Origin: Hymenobacter sp. J193
GTDB taxonomy: Bacteria > Bacteroidota > Bacteroidia > Cytophagales > Hymenobacteraceae
Direction of reading: 5' to 3'
DNA: 64,000 nt
NCBI RefSeq assembly: GCF_024700075.1
Contig: NZ_JAJONE010000001.1
Location: 4,549,001 to 4,613,000 of the forward strand
The position numbers were made by a program, and so were the translations under genes. The notes below the pieces were generated by a model. It saw only the letters and a list, made by a program, of their open reading frames with translations, ran no database searches and was not told the DNA's origin. Of this stretch, positions 37,228-46,960 are shown piece after piece (the first letter of the stretch is position 1; every line of letters starts with the position of its first letter).

Positions 37228-39766
37228 CTAGAGCTGACGCAGGATGGTTTCGTCGGTAATCTTGTCATCGTCCATGAGCAGCAGGGCTTTGCTCAGGATA
37301 ATGGACAGCACGGCGTCGCCTTCGAAGGGCAGAAAAACATCCGTCGTGCCCAGGGTCTTGCCCGAGCGGTCCGGCACAATGCACAGGTACTGGTCGTTGG
37401 GCGCCATAAGGATGTTGCCCGAGCCCAGGTGGATTTTGTAGACGTGCCGGTGCCCTTTCACTTCCAGGAAGTTACCCTTGATTTCGCTTACTTTTCCAAT
37501 TTTGAGTCGGGGCACCAGCCGTTCCAGGGCCAGCTTACGGGTTTTGGCTACCTCGCTCAAATCCCCGAACGAGTAGCTTTCCCAGTACGTGCGGAACTGA
37601 GCCAGGCCGCCGTTGTCGCGCCACTGCGGGTCATTGCCCACTGAGGCTACGCCCACAAACAGGTCTACGTCGCGCATCACTTCCGAAAAAGCCAGGGGCG
37701 AAACATCAGGCAAGGGCACCGGCTCGTTCTCCCGGGTGAAGCGCACCTGGTCGGTGCTCACGTAGTTGTAAATGCCCGTGTCGTTCCACTCCCCGTCGGC
37801 GTACACCTCGCTTACCCAGAACTCAGCCGTGAGGTTGTGGGCGGGCAGGGGCAGGCGGGCCGTTTCGGAGTCGTAGCCTTTATCGTAGGCGCCCAGCAGG
37901 CTATAGCGCCAGCCGCGCAGCTTGGCGAGGCTATTGAACTGGTGCTGCTTGAGAAGGTGGGCCGCCATGCGGTTGGAGTAGGTGAGGGTGCGCTCCTCGG
38001 GGGGCGTAAGCAGGTACACTTCCCGGAAGGCCTGCTTGAGCGGCTGCCGCACCTGCCGGCCCTCCAGCAGGCGCCGCCAGGCCAGCACCTCATCGGTATG
38101 AGCCAGCACGGGATGCCAGAGCTGCAGGTAGGTGTCGGCGGTAGGAGCGGGCACGGGCTGGCCTTGCGCGTCCTGCCAGGCGTCTGCCTGGAAAATAGCA
38201 TCCTGGCTTGAGCCATCGGGGCGGTGCAGGCGCCAGATAAGCGGGTGGGCCAGCAGACTGAGCAGCCCATGCCGGAAATAGTACTGCTCAAACCAGGGCC
38301 AGGGAATACGGCGCTCCTCCACAAAGCTGCGGTCGAGCCGGTCGCGCTGGGTGGTGTAGGTTTGCTGGGCCTGGGTCTGAGCCGCTTTCAGCTCCTTTAG
38401 CTCGTCGGCATGGGTGGCTTTGAGGGCAGTTGGAGCGCTTTTCAGGGCTTTATCGGCCTTGTGCCACTGCACGTCCGCCTTGCCGTCGCGGAGGGTGAGC
38501 GTGGCGGTATAGTCGGCAAACTCTTCGGAAAGCCGGCCGTTTTCCAACCCAAAGTCCGGCACGGCCATGTCCTCAATCTCGGCCGGACTCACGCCCAGCT
38601 TCACCGACTCCTGCTCGATATAGCGGGCAATGAGCTCCTGGGTGTTGGTCTGGCGTATTTTGGAGCGCACCCGTGCCAAAGCCGCCACGCCGGGCAGGCC
38701 GTTCTGCGACAAGGCCAGCAGGCAGGCATTGCCCAACCCGGCGGCCAGCGGTCCTTTGCCCGGAATCTTGCGGAAGCACTTCGCCGTCAAAACCGTCAGC
38801 TGCTCTATAATACCCGCATCGGCCAGGGGCTGCAGCGCCCAGACGAGGCCCTTGGCGACGGTGGCGTTGGCCTCGGTGAGGAAGTCCCAGGAGGAGTAGT
38901 GGTAGTCCCGCCCGTTGTCGTACGTAACGACGTGCTGCTTTTCCGTCACCGGCGTGTCGGTCAGCAGCTTCAGCCAGGAGCGGCCCTGTTCGCGTACCTC
39001 GTCGGGGCCAACGGCGGCAACGGCCGCATCCATTTCCTGGCGCAGCTTGGCGGTGGGCTGGGCGCCCGTGGCTTTTGGCCAGCGCTGCAGCAAGCTCAGC
39101 CAGGCGCCGGTGCGCGGGTCGGCGCGGTCCAGGCCCGTCACGAACTGGGTGAGGCTGCGGCCCAGCGGGTCGCCATCGGCAAATACGACCACCGGCAAAT
39201 TATCGTCGCCGGCGGCCTGGCCCAGCATTTCCTGGGTTTTGAGGTGTACTTTCAGCTGGTCGCCGGTTTGCCCGGCCGTGAACTCGCGCAGCTGACGCAG
39301 AAAAGCCAGCATATCCTCTCCCAGGGGCCCGCGCTTGGCTAGCTTGGCCACTTGGTTTAGCGTCAGCAGCACCGGGAAAGGGTAGAAGTTCAGGGTCAGT
39401 TTGTCTGGATTTGCGAAATCGAGCCCGTAGCTGGCAAACAGCCGCAGGTAATCCGCCTCACTCAGGCTGAGAGTAGTGCGCATAAGGGCCGTCATCACCT
39501 CCGCCATCCCCCCACTGGACGCGGTAGCTGTCTTCCCGGCCCACGCGGTTGATGGCCGCCGCCAGGGCCAGTACCAAGCGGCTCTGATAGGCGGTGTCCT
39601 GGCTTCGGATGGCCTGATACGCGGGTAAATCATTGAGCTTGGTGTAGAAGTCTTTTTCCAGGACCTGAGGCAGCAGAGCCAGCAGCACGGGCTTCATTTC
39701 AACGGCTTCGGCACTGGCGTCCTCCAGAATGGCGGGGTTGAACTCTTCTTTTCTTGTCGAAGGCAT
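37228..39766 (-). pseudogene. DUF4132 (MolR-like) protein, one frameshift
   Basis: An N-terminal piece starts MPSTRKEEFNPAILED (39766) and runs to YRVQWG. The remainder continues one frame over from GMAEVMTALMRTTLSLSEAD to the end. Removing one C from the C6 run at 39508-39513 gives an uninterrupted protein of 845 residues. The C-terminal part has the features of DUF4132: RRIPWPWFEQYYFRHGLL, HPLIWRL, and LGAYDKGYDSETARLPLPAH, then EVYADGEWNDTGIY. E. coli YehI/MolR belongs to this family; its biochemical role is unsettled. It is the last gene of the SWIM/DUF6493/beta-grasp cluster and lies 49 bp from the beta-grasp gene. Confidence 0.82.
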
Positions 39767-39815
39767 AAGGCAACTGCAATTAAAGACTGGGATACAAATC
39801 AGCACGTTGGCAGGC

Positions 39816-40208
39816 TCAACCCCCAACCAGCGGCGTGAGCTTTATAAAACTGGCCGTAGCTCCCGCGCCCAGCCAAACCTGCTCGTCCAGGCTCTCGGCT
39901 TGGCGCTCATTCACCAGCACAAAAAAGCGGTTCTGCTGGAAGGCTTCGAGGGCGCGGTACACCTGCTGCTCGGCATCGATGAGCTGGTGGGGGCGCAGGC
40001 GGAACCCATTGAGCGTGCGCTCCGATTCGGTGGGCTGCACCAGCCCCTGGAAAGTGCCGCTCTGCTGCGCATTGTAGGCCGTTACCTCATCGTGCACGCG
40101 CTGGGTTATCAGCTCGCGCACGGTGAGGGTTTCCTGGGTTATTTCCAGCTCCAGGCGGCGCAGTATGCTGCCACTGGCGGTTTCATCGAGGATGGTGAGT
40201 ATGGGCAT
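39816..40208 (-). CDS. Putative MoaD/ThiS/ubiquitin-like beta-grasp protein ending in Gly-Gly
   Basis: A 130-residue protein starting MPILTILDETASGS. The order is strand (PILTILDETA), strand (ILRRLELEI), helix (TVRELITQRVHDEVTAYNAQ), an insert of about 40 residues, helix (LIDAEQQVYRALEAF), and a final strand set beginning RFFVLVNERQAESL and ending SFIKLTPLVGG. The VN...PxVGG ending closely parallels the VN...PPVTGG ending of MoaD/ThiS, whose C-terminal Gly-Gly is adenylated and thiolated or conjugated. No E1-, E2- or JAB-like gene is in the window. The GG is encoded in a G5 run; one base fewer would fuse it to the DUF4132 gene. The alternative upstream start at 40319 is unlikely. It is probably translated with its cluster neighbours. 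Confidence 0.72.
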   Translation of the reverse strand: MPILTILDETASGSILRRLELEITQETLTVRELITQRVHDEVTAYNAQQSGTFQGLVQPTESERTLNGFRLRPHQLIDAEQQVYRALEAFQQNRFFVLVNERQAESLDEQVWLGAGATASFIKLTPLVGG

Positions 40209-40324
40209 AGGTAAGTAAGCAAGAAGGTTTTTGCCGAAAGAATGACTGAATGGCGGTGCCAGCAGCTCGGCCGGCGTCAGAAGGCATTGGGAAAGGCAAT
40301 GGCACCAAAGCTGCGGCAAGCCAA

Positions 40325-43300
40325 CTATGCCTGCTGGTGCCCAACATGAAGGCTTACGGCGCTGCCTTTCTCCTGCAGCAAGGCCCCGGCCGCCTTTTTC
40401 AGGCTACTCACCCGCTGCCACTCGCGCAGGCGTTCCTGTACGCTTTCCGGTACCAGGCGGCGCACCCGGCTCAGGGCATCGGCGTAGGCATCAAGCACCT
40501 TGGCCGTGTTGCGCAGAGGAACCGCGGGCAGCAGCGGTAGCAGAGCCTCCAGGATCTGGCGCAGGGCATCGTCGGTGCGCCGGCTGATGGCGCGGGCCTG
40601 CCCCAGCCCTTCAGCCAGGCGGGCCAGGGGCGCACGGCCCGCAGCCAGCAAACGGCCCAGGGCTCGGCCCAGGTCGGCGGGTACCAGGCGCCCCGTATCA
40701 GTGGCGCTTAGCAGCACTTCCAAGCCCATGGCGCGCACCACCGGCGCCTGGTGAAGCAGTCCGGCCGCCAGCAAGGAACTGGTGCCAGTTGCATGCGGTG
40801 GCCCTATTCCCAGCAGGCCCTTCAAAGCCAGCTGAACGGCGTCGCGGGCCTCGGAGCCGGCCTCATCCGTGCGGCAGCAGGTGCGCAGCACGTGCCAGTG
40901 CAGGGGCTCAGGGTTGTTGGGCAGCAAAGCCAGGGAGCTGGAAATGCTAAAGCGCAGCACGTACCCCGACTGCTCGACGCGCTGCGTTAAACCAGCGTAG
41001 GCCGTGTAAGGGAACAAGGGTGGGGCCGGGCGGGAAGCCGGGGTATCGGGCACCAGCAATTCCACGTGCTTGTCGGTTACGGTAGGCTGGCCCTTTTCCC
41101 ATTTGCGCACGTAGGTCAGGGTAATTTCTGCCAGCGTCCAGCCCGGCTCCCAGGGCAGGGCCAGGCCGGGCAGCTTGCCGAGAGCTGCCAGGGCCGGCAG
41201 CTCGGCCGTGGGGTAGCGGGTACGCGCGGCTACAGCCCACAGCCAGGGCAGCGCCTCCGTCAGGTCCAGGGGCAGGATTTGCTCGGGCTGAGATTTTATG
41301 GGGATAAGCTTGCCGAGCTTTTCCCGGGCCCGCTCCAGAAGGCTCGGGTCCGCCGCCGAATCAGCCTCTGGCCAGGAGGGCAGCTTGGTGGCGTGAGGCG
41401 GAGCAGGGGCGGGCACCGGCACTGGCACGGGGCCGAGGGGTGTGGTAGTACGGGTGGAGTTAGCGCCGTAGTTCTTTACCTGCTCCGTCTGAGGGTCCGC
41501 GCCGGCAGATAGGGTTTCGGGCGTAGCGGCCACAGCGGGAGCTTCTTCCTCGCAGGAGGCCAGCAGCCAGTTGAGCAGCTCCCGCAGGTCGGCGGCGTGC
41601 AGCTCGGGCAGGCGGGCCCGGGCCTGCTGGGCATCAGCCGGGTTCGACCAGGCGCACCGGGCCAGGGCCACGGCCAGGTCGGCCGCATCGGGTGTTTCAT
41701 TGGCTTCTTGGTAAGTCAGTAGCTTGTCTACCAGAATGCTGGGCGCCACCCAGTGTGGGGCATGCGTGGCGGTACTCAGCAAGGGCAGCGGCACTGCCCC
41801 GGGGCGCAGGCGGCCTTCGGCGGCCGCCAGGCGGCGCTGTTCCAACTGCAGCAGCGGGTCGGCGGCGTGGTAGTGGCTTTTGCGCAGGTCAAGGCGCGCG
41901 ACGTGCGGGTTCTCAAAGCCGGTAGCCAGGCCAACTACCAGCGCCGCCAGCAAATCGTAAGGGCCCGGCCGCCCGGTGGTGTGGTAGGTTTGCAGCAAAG
42001 CCTCCTGCTCGGCCGGAGTTCTTTCCTGCCCATGCCAGCTCAGCACCTGCTTTTGGTAGGGGCGCAGCTGGGTAGCATGGTCGGCCGGCAGGTGGGGGCG
42101 CAGGCGCAGCAGGCCATCCACCCAGCGGTCCACAGCTGTGGGGTCGTCGGCCGCCAGTACCGGGCCGGTCAGAAACAGCAGCTCGTGCCAATCGGCCACC
42201 GGGGCCAGGGCCGTATCAGGCGTCAGCTCCGGGACGAAGCCGGCCTGGGGTGAGTAGTCAGCGGCGGGTGCGGCGGCGTCCTGTTCCTGGGCCGCGGAAG
42301 CCGTCAGCCAGGGGGCCAGGCGGGTGCGGGCGGCGGGAGAGAGCAGGTCGGCGTAAGCAGATAGGGTAGTCGTGGTTTCCTGGATTTCCGCGGGGGAGAG
42401 CAGGGGAGTTTTGGCCGTCAGTACGGCGGCCAGTACGCGGGCGGCGCGGTCCTGCACGCCGGCATCGGCGTGGGGCAGGGCGGCAGCAGCCAGGCGGGTA
42501 AGGGCAGGAGCCTGCGCGGGCTGGCTTTTAAGAAGCTTCTCGAAAGAGGTTAGCAGGGTCTTTAGGCCGGTTTTCAGGTCCTGCCGGCTCATCAGGCCGT
42601 CGGCGTACTGCAGCAGCGGGCCCAGGTCGAAGCCGGGGTTCTCCCACAAGCCTTTCAGCTGCTCAATAGCAAAGTTCACAACCACCGGCAGCGGGTGGGC
42701 CAGCAGCTCTACCAGCTCGTTTTGCCGGGCCAGCCGCTCTTCCAGGGTTGGCTTCAGCCCGGCAAACAACTCCTTGAACCAGCCCAGCAGCGGCCTTTTG
42801 AAGTCGCGCCGCAAAGCCAGCAGGCTGCGCGTAAGCAACTCGCTGCGGTCCAGGTCGCCAGTCGTGGCCAGGGCGACCAGCAAGGCTATCCACCCAATCG
42901 AAATACCATTGGGGTAGGAGCCGATGTAAGTGCTGTCGTAATTGACGTTGGTTTCGTAGTCGAACAGGAGCCACACGTCCCGGCCGAGCAGCTCGGGGTC
43001 GGCCCGCAAGTCAGTTAGGATAACCTCTTCTACCTGCTGCTGGGTGCGCTTGCGCTTGTCTTCGCGGTCGTAGCGCGAAAGGCGGTTGCCCAACAGCTGG
43101 GCGAAGGTAGGCGGGTCGAAGGCAATGAGGCCTTCCCGCTCCAGAGCCCGCAGCTCAGCGTAGTCGGGGGCCTGCCACAGGTTGGTACGGGTCATGCGGG
43201 CCAGCAGGTCGCCCAGCCAGTCGGGCCGGAAGTGGCGCAGCACCTGCCAGTGCAGGTCGTAGTGCTGGCGGTTGTCGTGGCTGTTGCGCAGGCTCCAGGG

Positions 43301-43579
43301 CAGCTCAAAGCTGCGGGCCAGGGCCTCCTTGCGCGTAAAGGTGGCCAGCCCGGTGAGGGCCAGCATGGCCTGCTGCTCGGTAGTGAGCAGGCGCTGGTAC
43401 TCTATCCTGCCCTTTTTGCCTTCCACCTGGCGGTACTCTTCCAGGCGTTTTTTGAGCTGCTGGGTAGGGCGGCGCAGCGCTATAGCGTCTTTTTTATCGA
43501 TGCTCAGCAGGAAGGGCACCAGCTCCCGGGCAGTCTGGTGCAGTATGATGTCCTCAAAAGTTTCGGCAACGGTCGGCAT
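40325..43579 (-). CDS. Large helical protein, DUF6493-like
   Basis: A 1084-residue cytoplasmic protein starting MPTVAETFEDIILHQTARELVPFLLS. No signal peptide or transmembrane helix is present. It is Leu/Ala-rich throughout, reads as stacked helical (HEAT-like) repeats, and has a Pro-rich linker near residue 720 (GPVPVPVPAPAPP). This layout and its position between a SWIM protein and a DUF4132 protein match DUF6493-type proteins as I know them, but the assignment rests on context as much as sequence. It lies 62 bp after the SWIM gene and 116 bp before the beta-grasp gene. The 62 extra codons that are open upstream overlap the SWIM gene end and are excluded. Confidence 0.72.
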   Translation of the reverse strand: MPTVAETFEDIILHQTARELVPFLLSIDKKDAIALRRPTQQLKKRLEEYRQVEGKKGRIEYQRLLTTEQQAMLALTGLATFTRKEALARSFELPWSLRNSHDNRQHYDLHWQVLRHFRPDWLGDLLARMTRTNLWQAPDYAELRALEREGLIAFDPPTFAQLLGNRLSRYDREDKRKRTQQQVEEVILTDLRADPELLGRDVWLLFDYETNVNYDSTYIGSYPNGISIGWIALLVALATTGDLDRSELLTRSLLALRRDFKRPLLGWFKELFAGLKPTLEERLARQNELVELLAHPLPVVVNFAIEQLKGLWENPGFDLGPLLQYADGLMSRQDLKTGLKTLLTSFEKLLKSQPAQAPALTRLAAAALPHADAGVQDRAARVLAAVLTAKTPLLSPAEIQETTTTLSAYADLLSPAARTRLAPWLTASAAQEQDAAAPAADYSPQAGFVPELTPDTALAPVADWHELLFLTGPVLAADDPTAVDRWVDGLLRLRPHLPADHATQLRPYQKQVLSWHGQERTPAEQEALLQTYHTTGRPGPYDLLAALVVGLATGFENPHVARLDLRKSHYHAADPLLQLEQRRLAAAEGRLRPGAVPLPLLSTATHAPHWVAPSILVDKLLTYQEANETPDAADLAVALARCAWSNPADAQQARARLPELHAADLRELLNWLLASCEEEAPAVAATPETLSAGADPQTEQVKNYGANSTRTTTPLGPVPVPVPAPAPPHATKLPSWPEADSAADPSLLERAREKLGKLIPIKSQPEQILPLDLTEALPWLWAVAARTRYPTAELPALAALGKLPGLALPWEPGWTLAEITLTYVRKWEKGQPTVTDKHVELLVPDTPASRPAPPLFPYTAYAGLTQRVEQSGYVLRFSISSSLALLPNNPEPLHWHVLRTCCRTDEAGSEARDAVQLALKGLLGIGPPHATGTSSLLAAGLLHQAPVVRAMGLEVLLSATDTGRLVPADLGRALGRLLAAGRAPLARLAEGLGQARAISRRTDDALRQILEALLPLLPAVPLRNTAKVLDAYADALSRVRRLVPESVQERLREWQRVSSLKKAAGALLQEKGSAVSLHVGHQQA

Positions 43580-43641
43580 GCAAAGGCAGGGATATAGAAG
43601 TAAGTGATAAAAGCAGCTAAGGCCAGGCACAGCAAGCCTGC

Positions 43642-44982
43642 CTACCCAAACCGCAGCTGCGCCGCCAGAATGTGCTTGCACGGCCCCCGCTGGCCCTGGT
43701 TGTCGGTAAACCACGTGCAGGTGCACCGGGCCGGTTCGGTGCCGCTCAGCACCACGGTGTGCCACACGCCCGTACCCCGCACGCGCACCTCCGTGCGCCC
43801 CTGCGGCCCCACGCCCACCAGCTGCACGTCGTCGGCATTATCGAGCAGGGCGCGGGCATTTTTCAGGCGTGGGTTCAGCTTCAGGATGCGCTCTGTTTTG
43901 AACGGCAGGCGCCGGTAGAAATACTGGTTGTCGCGCAGGTCGAAGCCCAGCAGGCCCAGGGCCGAGAGGTGGGCGCACAGCCGCGCCACGGTGGCCGGGC
44001 TCAGGTCGTGGGTCAGCCCAAAAAGGGTGGGGTTGAGGGTTTCGTTGCTTTGAAACAGGTTGTTGGCCCCGGTCAGCCATTCGGCCGGCAGCTCCTCCGC
44101 CAGGGTTTCCAACTGAGCGCCTTCCCCCGAAAAGCCCCGGTTCACCTCCGCCGACAACGCTAGTAGAAACTCGTGGCCGCTGCCTAGCGTGAGCACCACG
44201 GCGCTGGCTTGCCCATCGGGGGTGGCGTAGAGGCGCACTGTTTCGCTGAGCGGCAGCAGGCCATCGAGCAGACGCAGGCGGTGGGCCCCACCAATGCGCA
44301 CCCCGCCCGGCCCGGCTACCGGCGAAAAAGCCGGCCGGCCCCCGCGCACCACGAGGAAAGTGTCGGTGCGGGCTGCGCCGGCCGGCAGGGTTTGCAGCAG
44401 CTGGGCCGCCTGCACCCGGGTAAGCGTCAGCCGCTCTTCCATACGGGCAAGGTAGTCCTGGGCCGCTGTAAGGCCCTTGAGCCAGCGCTCCGGCAGCGTC
44501 ACCTTGCGCTCGGTGACGTGGCCGGCCGCGCGCTCCAGCGTAACTTCCTGCTGGCCCACGCTCAGCCGCACCGGCTCCGTCCGGCTGATGCGGCTCAGAG
44601 CGTTTACCATGGGCTCATTGAAGTCGACGTTGGTGGTGCCGCTGTGCACAAACTCGCCATCGAGAGCGGCCGGCCCCAGGTCCAGCCGGGCATACACTCC
44701 ATTGCAGGAGGAGAAGGCCTCGAAGCGCAGCTGACCTGCCCCGGCCGTCACGATAGGGTCGCGCAGGGCGGCGCTCTGGGGCACAAAGCGCGAAGCCACT
44801 ACTTTGGCCAGCGTAGTGAGGCCCCGGGCCGCCAGCCAGGGGTCACGCAGCTGGCCCCGGAAAAAGCAGGCTGCTCCGCTGGCAGGCGCATTCTCGGCGT
44901 ACGCGGCCAGCAGCAGCGTGTCGCCTTCGGCCTGGCGGGTGAGGGAGGAAGCCTGGGCGTAGGCATAAGCAAAGTCAGTCAT
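43642..44982 (-). CDS. SWIM zinc-finger protein
   Basis: A 446-residue protein starting MTDFAYAYAQASSLTRQAEG. Its C-terminus contains the SWIM signature: C420-x-C422 followed after 12 residues by C435-x-H437 (CTC...CKH). SWIM fingers mediate DNA or protein contacts. Family relatives accompany DUF4132 proteins, including E. coli YehQ in the yehI region. The long N-terminal part is mixed alpha/beta with no other motif recognised. It is the first gene of the four-gene unit; the start at 44982 leaves a promoter region with an A/T-rich segment to the right. Confidence 0.9.
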   Translation of the reverse strand: MTDFAYAYAQASSLTRQAEGDTLLLAAYAENAPASGAACFFRGQLRDPWLAARGLTTLAKVVASRFVPQSAALRDPIVTAGAGQLRFEAFSSCNGVYARLDLGPAALDGEFVHSGTTNVDFNEPMVNALSRISRTEPVRLSVGQQEVTLERAAGHVTERKVTLPERWLKGLTAAQDYLARMEERLTLTRVQAAQLLQTLPAGAARTDTFLVVRGGRPAFSPVAGPGGVRIGGAHRLRLLDGLLPLSETVRLYATPDGQASAVVLTLGSGHEFLLALSAEVNRGFSGEGAQLETLAEELPAEWLTGANNLFQSNETLNPTLFGLTHDLSPATVARLCAHLSALGLLGFDLRDNQYFYRRLPFKTERILKLNPRLKNARALLDNADDVQLVGVGPQGRTEVRVRGTGVWHTVVLSGTEPARCTCTWFTDNQGQRGPCKHILAAQLRFG

Positions 44983-45391
44983 AGCAAGGTGCGGCAGAGG
45001 TAGTGAGAGGTTTAAGTTGATCCGATTGACGGGCAATGGCCAGCCATATTGCTTACTCCAAATATACATTTATAGTTGCCAATTATTGCTAATAAATTTA
45101 GTAATAGTGAATATGCTAAAGAGTTTGGTTTAAAGCCTCATTAGCTACAGAATCCGGAACAAAAAGTAAGCTTAAAACCCGCATTCAGGTCCTATAGTAG
45201 TGGTCCAGCGTGCAGGCTTGCCGGTATGTATTCGCCTGCTGAAAGCACGCTGCCGCTTTGCGTTTGCTGGAAAAAATAGCTTGTTCTTTGCAGCAAGCTC
45301 GCTGGCCCTGGGTAGAGTTAACAGGTGCTTAATTGGCTGTTAGTTAGCAGGTTGAATTTAGCTCGCGTATCCGGGCGAAACCCAACAACCC
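44983..45391. other. Promoter gap before the SWIM cluster
   Basis: About 409 bp, A/T-rich between 45050 and 45130 in an otherwise GC-rich window, with no ORF of note. It contains the promoter candidate listed below and probably the end signals of the DUF1963 gene on its right. Confidence 0.45.
45059..45066 (-). promoter_or_regulatory. Candidate -7 promoter element for the SWIM cluster
   Basis: On the minus strand the bases read TATATTTG, an exact fit to TAnnTTTG, about 80 bp before the SWIM start codon. A TTG lies 13 bp upstream, closer than the usual -33 spacing, so support is partial. Confidence 0.4.
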
Positions 45392-46126
45392 TCAACAGCT
45401 TTGCAGCTGGAAGGAAATCTGGGTTGGGTCGTCGAAGTCAGCAAAAAAGTAGAGCAGGCCGGAGTCGCCCCAGGAAAATTCGTTGGTGCTGTCGAACTGC
45501 AGCCAGAACTCGCCGGTGGGGGAAGCACTTTGCAGCCACTGTGCATAGCCGCCCACCCAGGAGCCCAGGTCCGGTTCGCCGGCCAGGGCCGTTACGGCCT
45601 CATTATAGGCTTTGCGCCAGTCGTCGGGGCGCAGCTGCCGGCAGAGCGCTTCGGTGGACGGGCTGATCATATCCAGCTCATCGTCATCGGGCAGGGAAGG
45701 TACGGCCTGCGTGCACAGGTAACTGAAGGCAATGGGAGGCAGCGCAGCCGGGCGCGGCAGCTGCAGCATCTGCTCGGGCCGGGCGCGAGGGTAGAGCTTT
45801 ATGCGGTAGTCGTGCGGCTCGCTGTCATCGTAGGGCAGCTCACCGCTGTAGTAGTTGTGGTAGAACTGCACCACCTGCGCCTCAAAGGGCCAGGGCATAG
45901 TGCCATCGGGGTTTATCAGCTGAAAAATCAGCTCCAGGGGCTGGCCGGTTTCGGGGTTTACCGGCCAGGTTTCGCCCAACTCAAAGTACGGGTCGCCGCC
46001 GATGTGTGAGAGCAGCTGCGAGGCCGTGGGGCGCTCGGCCGGCTCTATTAGTAATTGCTGCTTGGTTTGAAGCAGCCCCTGCAACTTGGCGTGCAGCTGG
46101 GTGCTCAGCCCGGAGGTAACGTCCAT
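45392..46126 (-). CDS. DUF1963 (YwqG-like) protein
   Basis: A 244-residue protein whose layout follows the YwqG/DUF1963 family: SHIGGDPYFELGETWPVNPETGQPLELIFQL at residues about 40-70 (in part), LQLPRPAALPP, GSWVGGYAQWLQ, and the closing WGDSGLLYFFADFDDPTQISFQLQSC in parts. The family has no confirmed biochemical role, though it is widespread and often near protein-interaction or polymorphic-toxin loci. It is on the same strand as the SWIM cluster but 410 bp away. Confidence 0.85.
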   Translation of the reverse strand: MDVTSGLSTQLHAKLQGLLQTKQQLLIEPAERPTASQLLSHIGGDPYFELGETWPVNPETGQPLELIFQLINPDGTMPWPFEAQVVQFYHNYYSGELPYDDSEPHDYRIKLYPRARPEQMLQLPRPAALPPIAFSYLCTQAVPSLPDDDELDMISPSTEALCRQLRPDDWRKAYNEAVTALAGEPDLGSWVGGYAQWLQSASPTGEFWLQFDSTNEFSWGDSGLLYFFADFDDPTQISFQLQSC

Positions 46127-46402
46127 GTAAGGGTTCTGTTAAGTCCTGAATGAATAGGGTAACGGCGACTGGTTCATACGGAATGAGGCCTCGGCCAGGC
46201 CGTAAGCCCTTTCTAATATCGTCCGCAGCGCGGCTTGCCGCGGCAGCGTAAGTTGAGGAAAAGCCGGCCGACGGCCGGCCAGCTTGCCCGGCTACGGGGC
46301 GTTTAAATTAGCTGGCAAAAAAACGGTAGGCTCAGCAGCCTTTTCTGCTGGTATCTTGTCTGGGCGGAGCCACCCCTGCGTGGCTTTCTCTTTCCTGCCC
46401 TC

Positions 46403-46960
46403 ATGCCGGTTCCTGCTGACTTAGAAGACCTGCTACTGCGCTGCCGACGACGCGAACCGGCGGCGCAGCGGGCCCTGTATGCCCGCTACGCCGGCCAGAT
46501 GCTGGGCGTAGCGCGCCGCTACACGCGCACGGTGCCCGAGGCCGAAGACATTCTGCAGGACGCCTTCGTGAAGGTGTTTACTTACCTCGATGATTTCCGG
46601 GCCCAGGGCAGCCTGGAGGGCTGGATCCGGCGCATCGTAGTTACTACCGCCATCACCTACTGGCAAAGCGGCAAAATGCGCCGGCAACAGGTCGTGCTGG
46701 ATGAGGTAGTAGAGCCTATTGCCCCTGATGCCGATGTGCTTGACCGCCTGACTGTGGCCGAAGTCCTGAAGTTAGTGGAACAGCTGCCCGACGGCTGCCG
46801 GCTGGTGCTCATGCTCTACGCCGTGGATGGCTACACGCACGGCGAAATCAGTGAGCTGCTGGGCATCCAGGAAAGTACTTCTAAAGCGCAGCTCAGCCGG
46901 GCCCGCAAACAACTCAACGTGCTGCACCAGCGGCAAGCCAACTTTATCCGCCATGACTGA
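46403..46960 (+). CDS. ECF-type RNA polymerase sigma factor
   Basis: A 185-residue sigma-70 family regulator. The region-2 block RALYARYAGQMLGVARRYTRTVPEAEDILQDAFVKVFTYLDDF is shown in parts, and region 4 has LVLMLYAVDGYTHGEISELLGIQESTSKAQLSRARKQL with the recognition helix. It overlaps the start of the following gene by 8 nt, so the two are translationally coupled. By analogy that gene holds its regulator. The target promoters are unknown. Confidence 0.93.
   Translation: MPVPADLEDLLLRCRRREPAAQRALYARYAGQMLGVARRYTRTVPEAEDILQDAFVKVFTYLDDFRAQGSLEGWIRRIVVTTAITYWQSGKMRRQQVVLDEVVEPIAPDADVLDRLTVAEVLKLVEQLPDGCRLVLMLYAVDGYTHGEISELLGIQESTSKAQLSRARKQLNVLHQRQANFIRHD

Noticed and set aside
40209..40319. 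Longer start of the GG beta-grasp gene
   Set aside because: The added 37 residues (MPQLWCHCLSQ...) are Cys/Leu-rich and unlike a beta-grasp N-terminus. They lie in the gap after the DUF6493-like gene.
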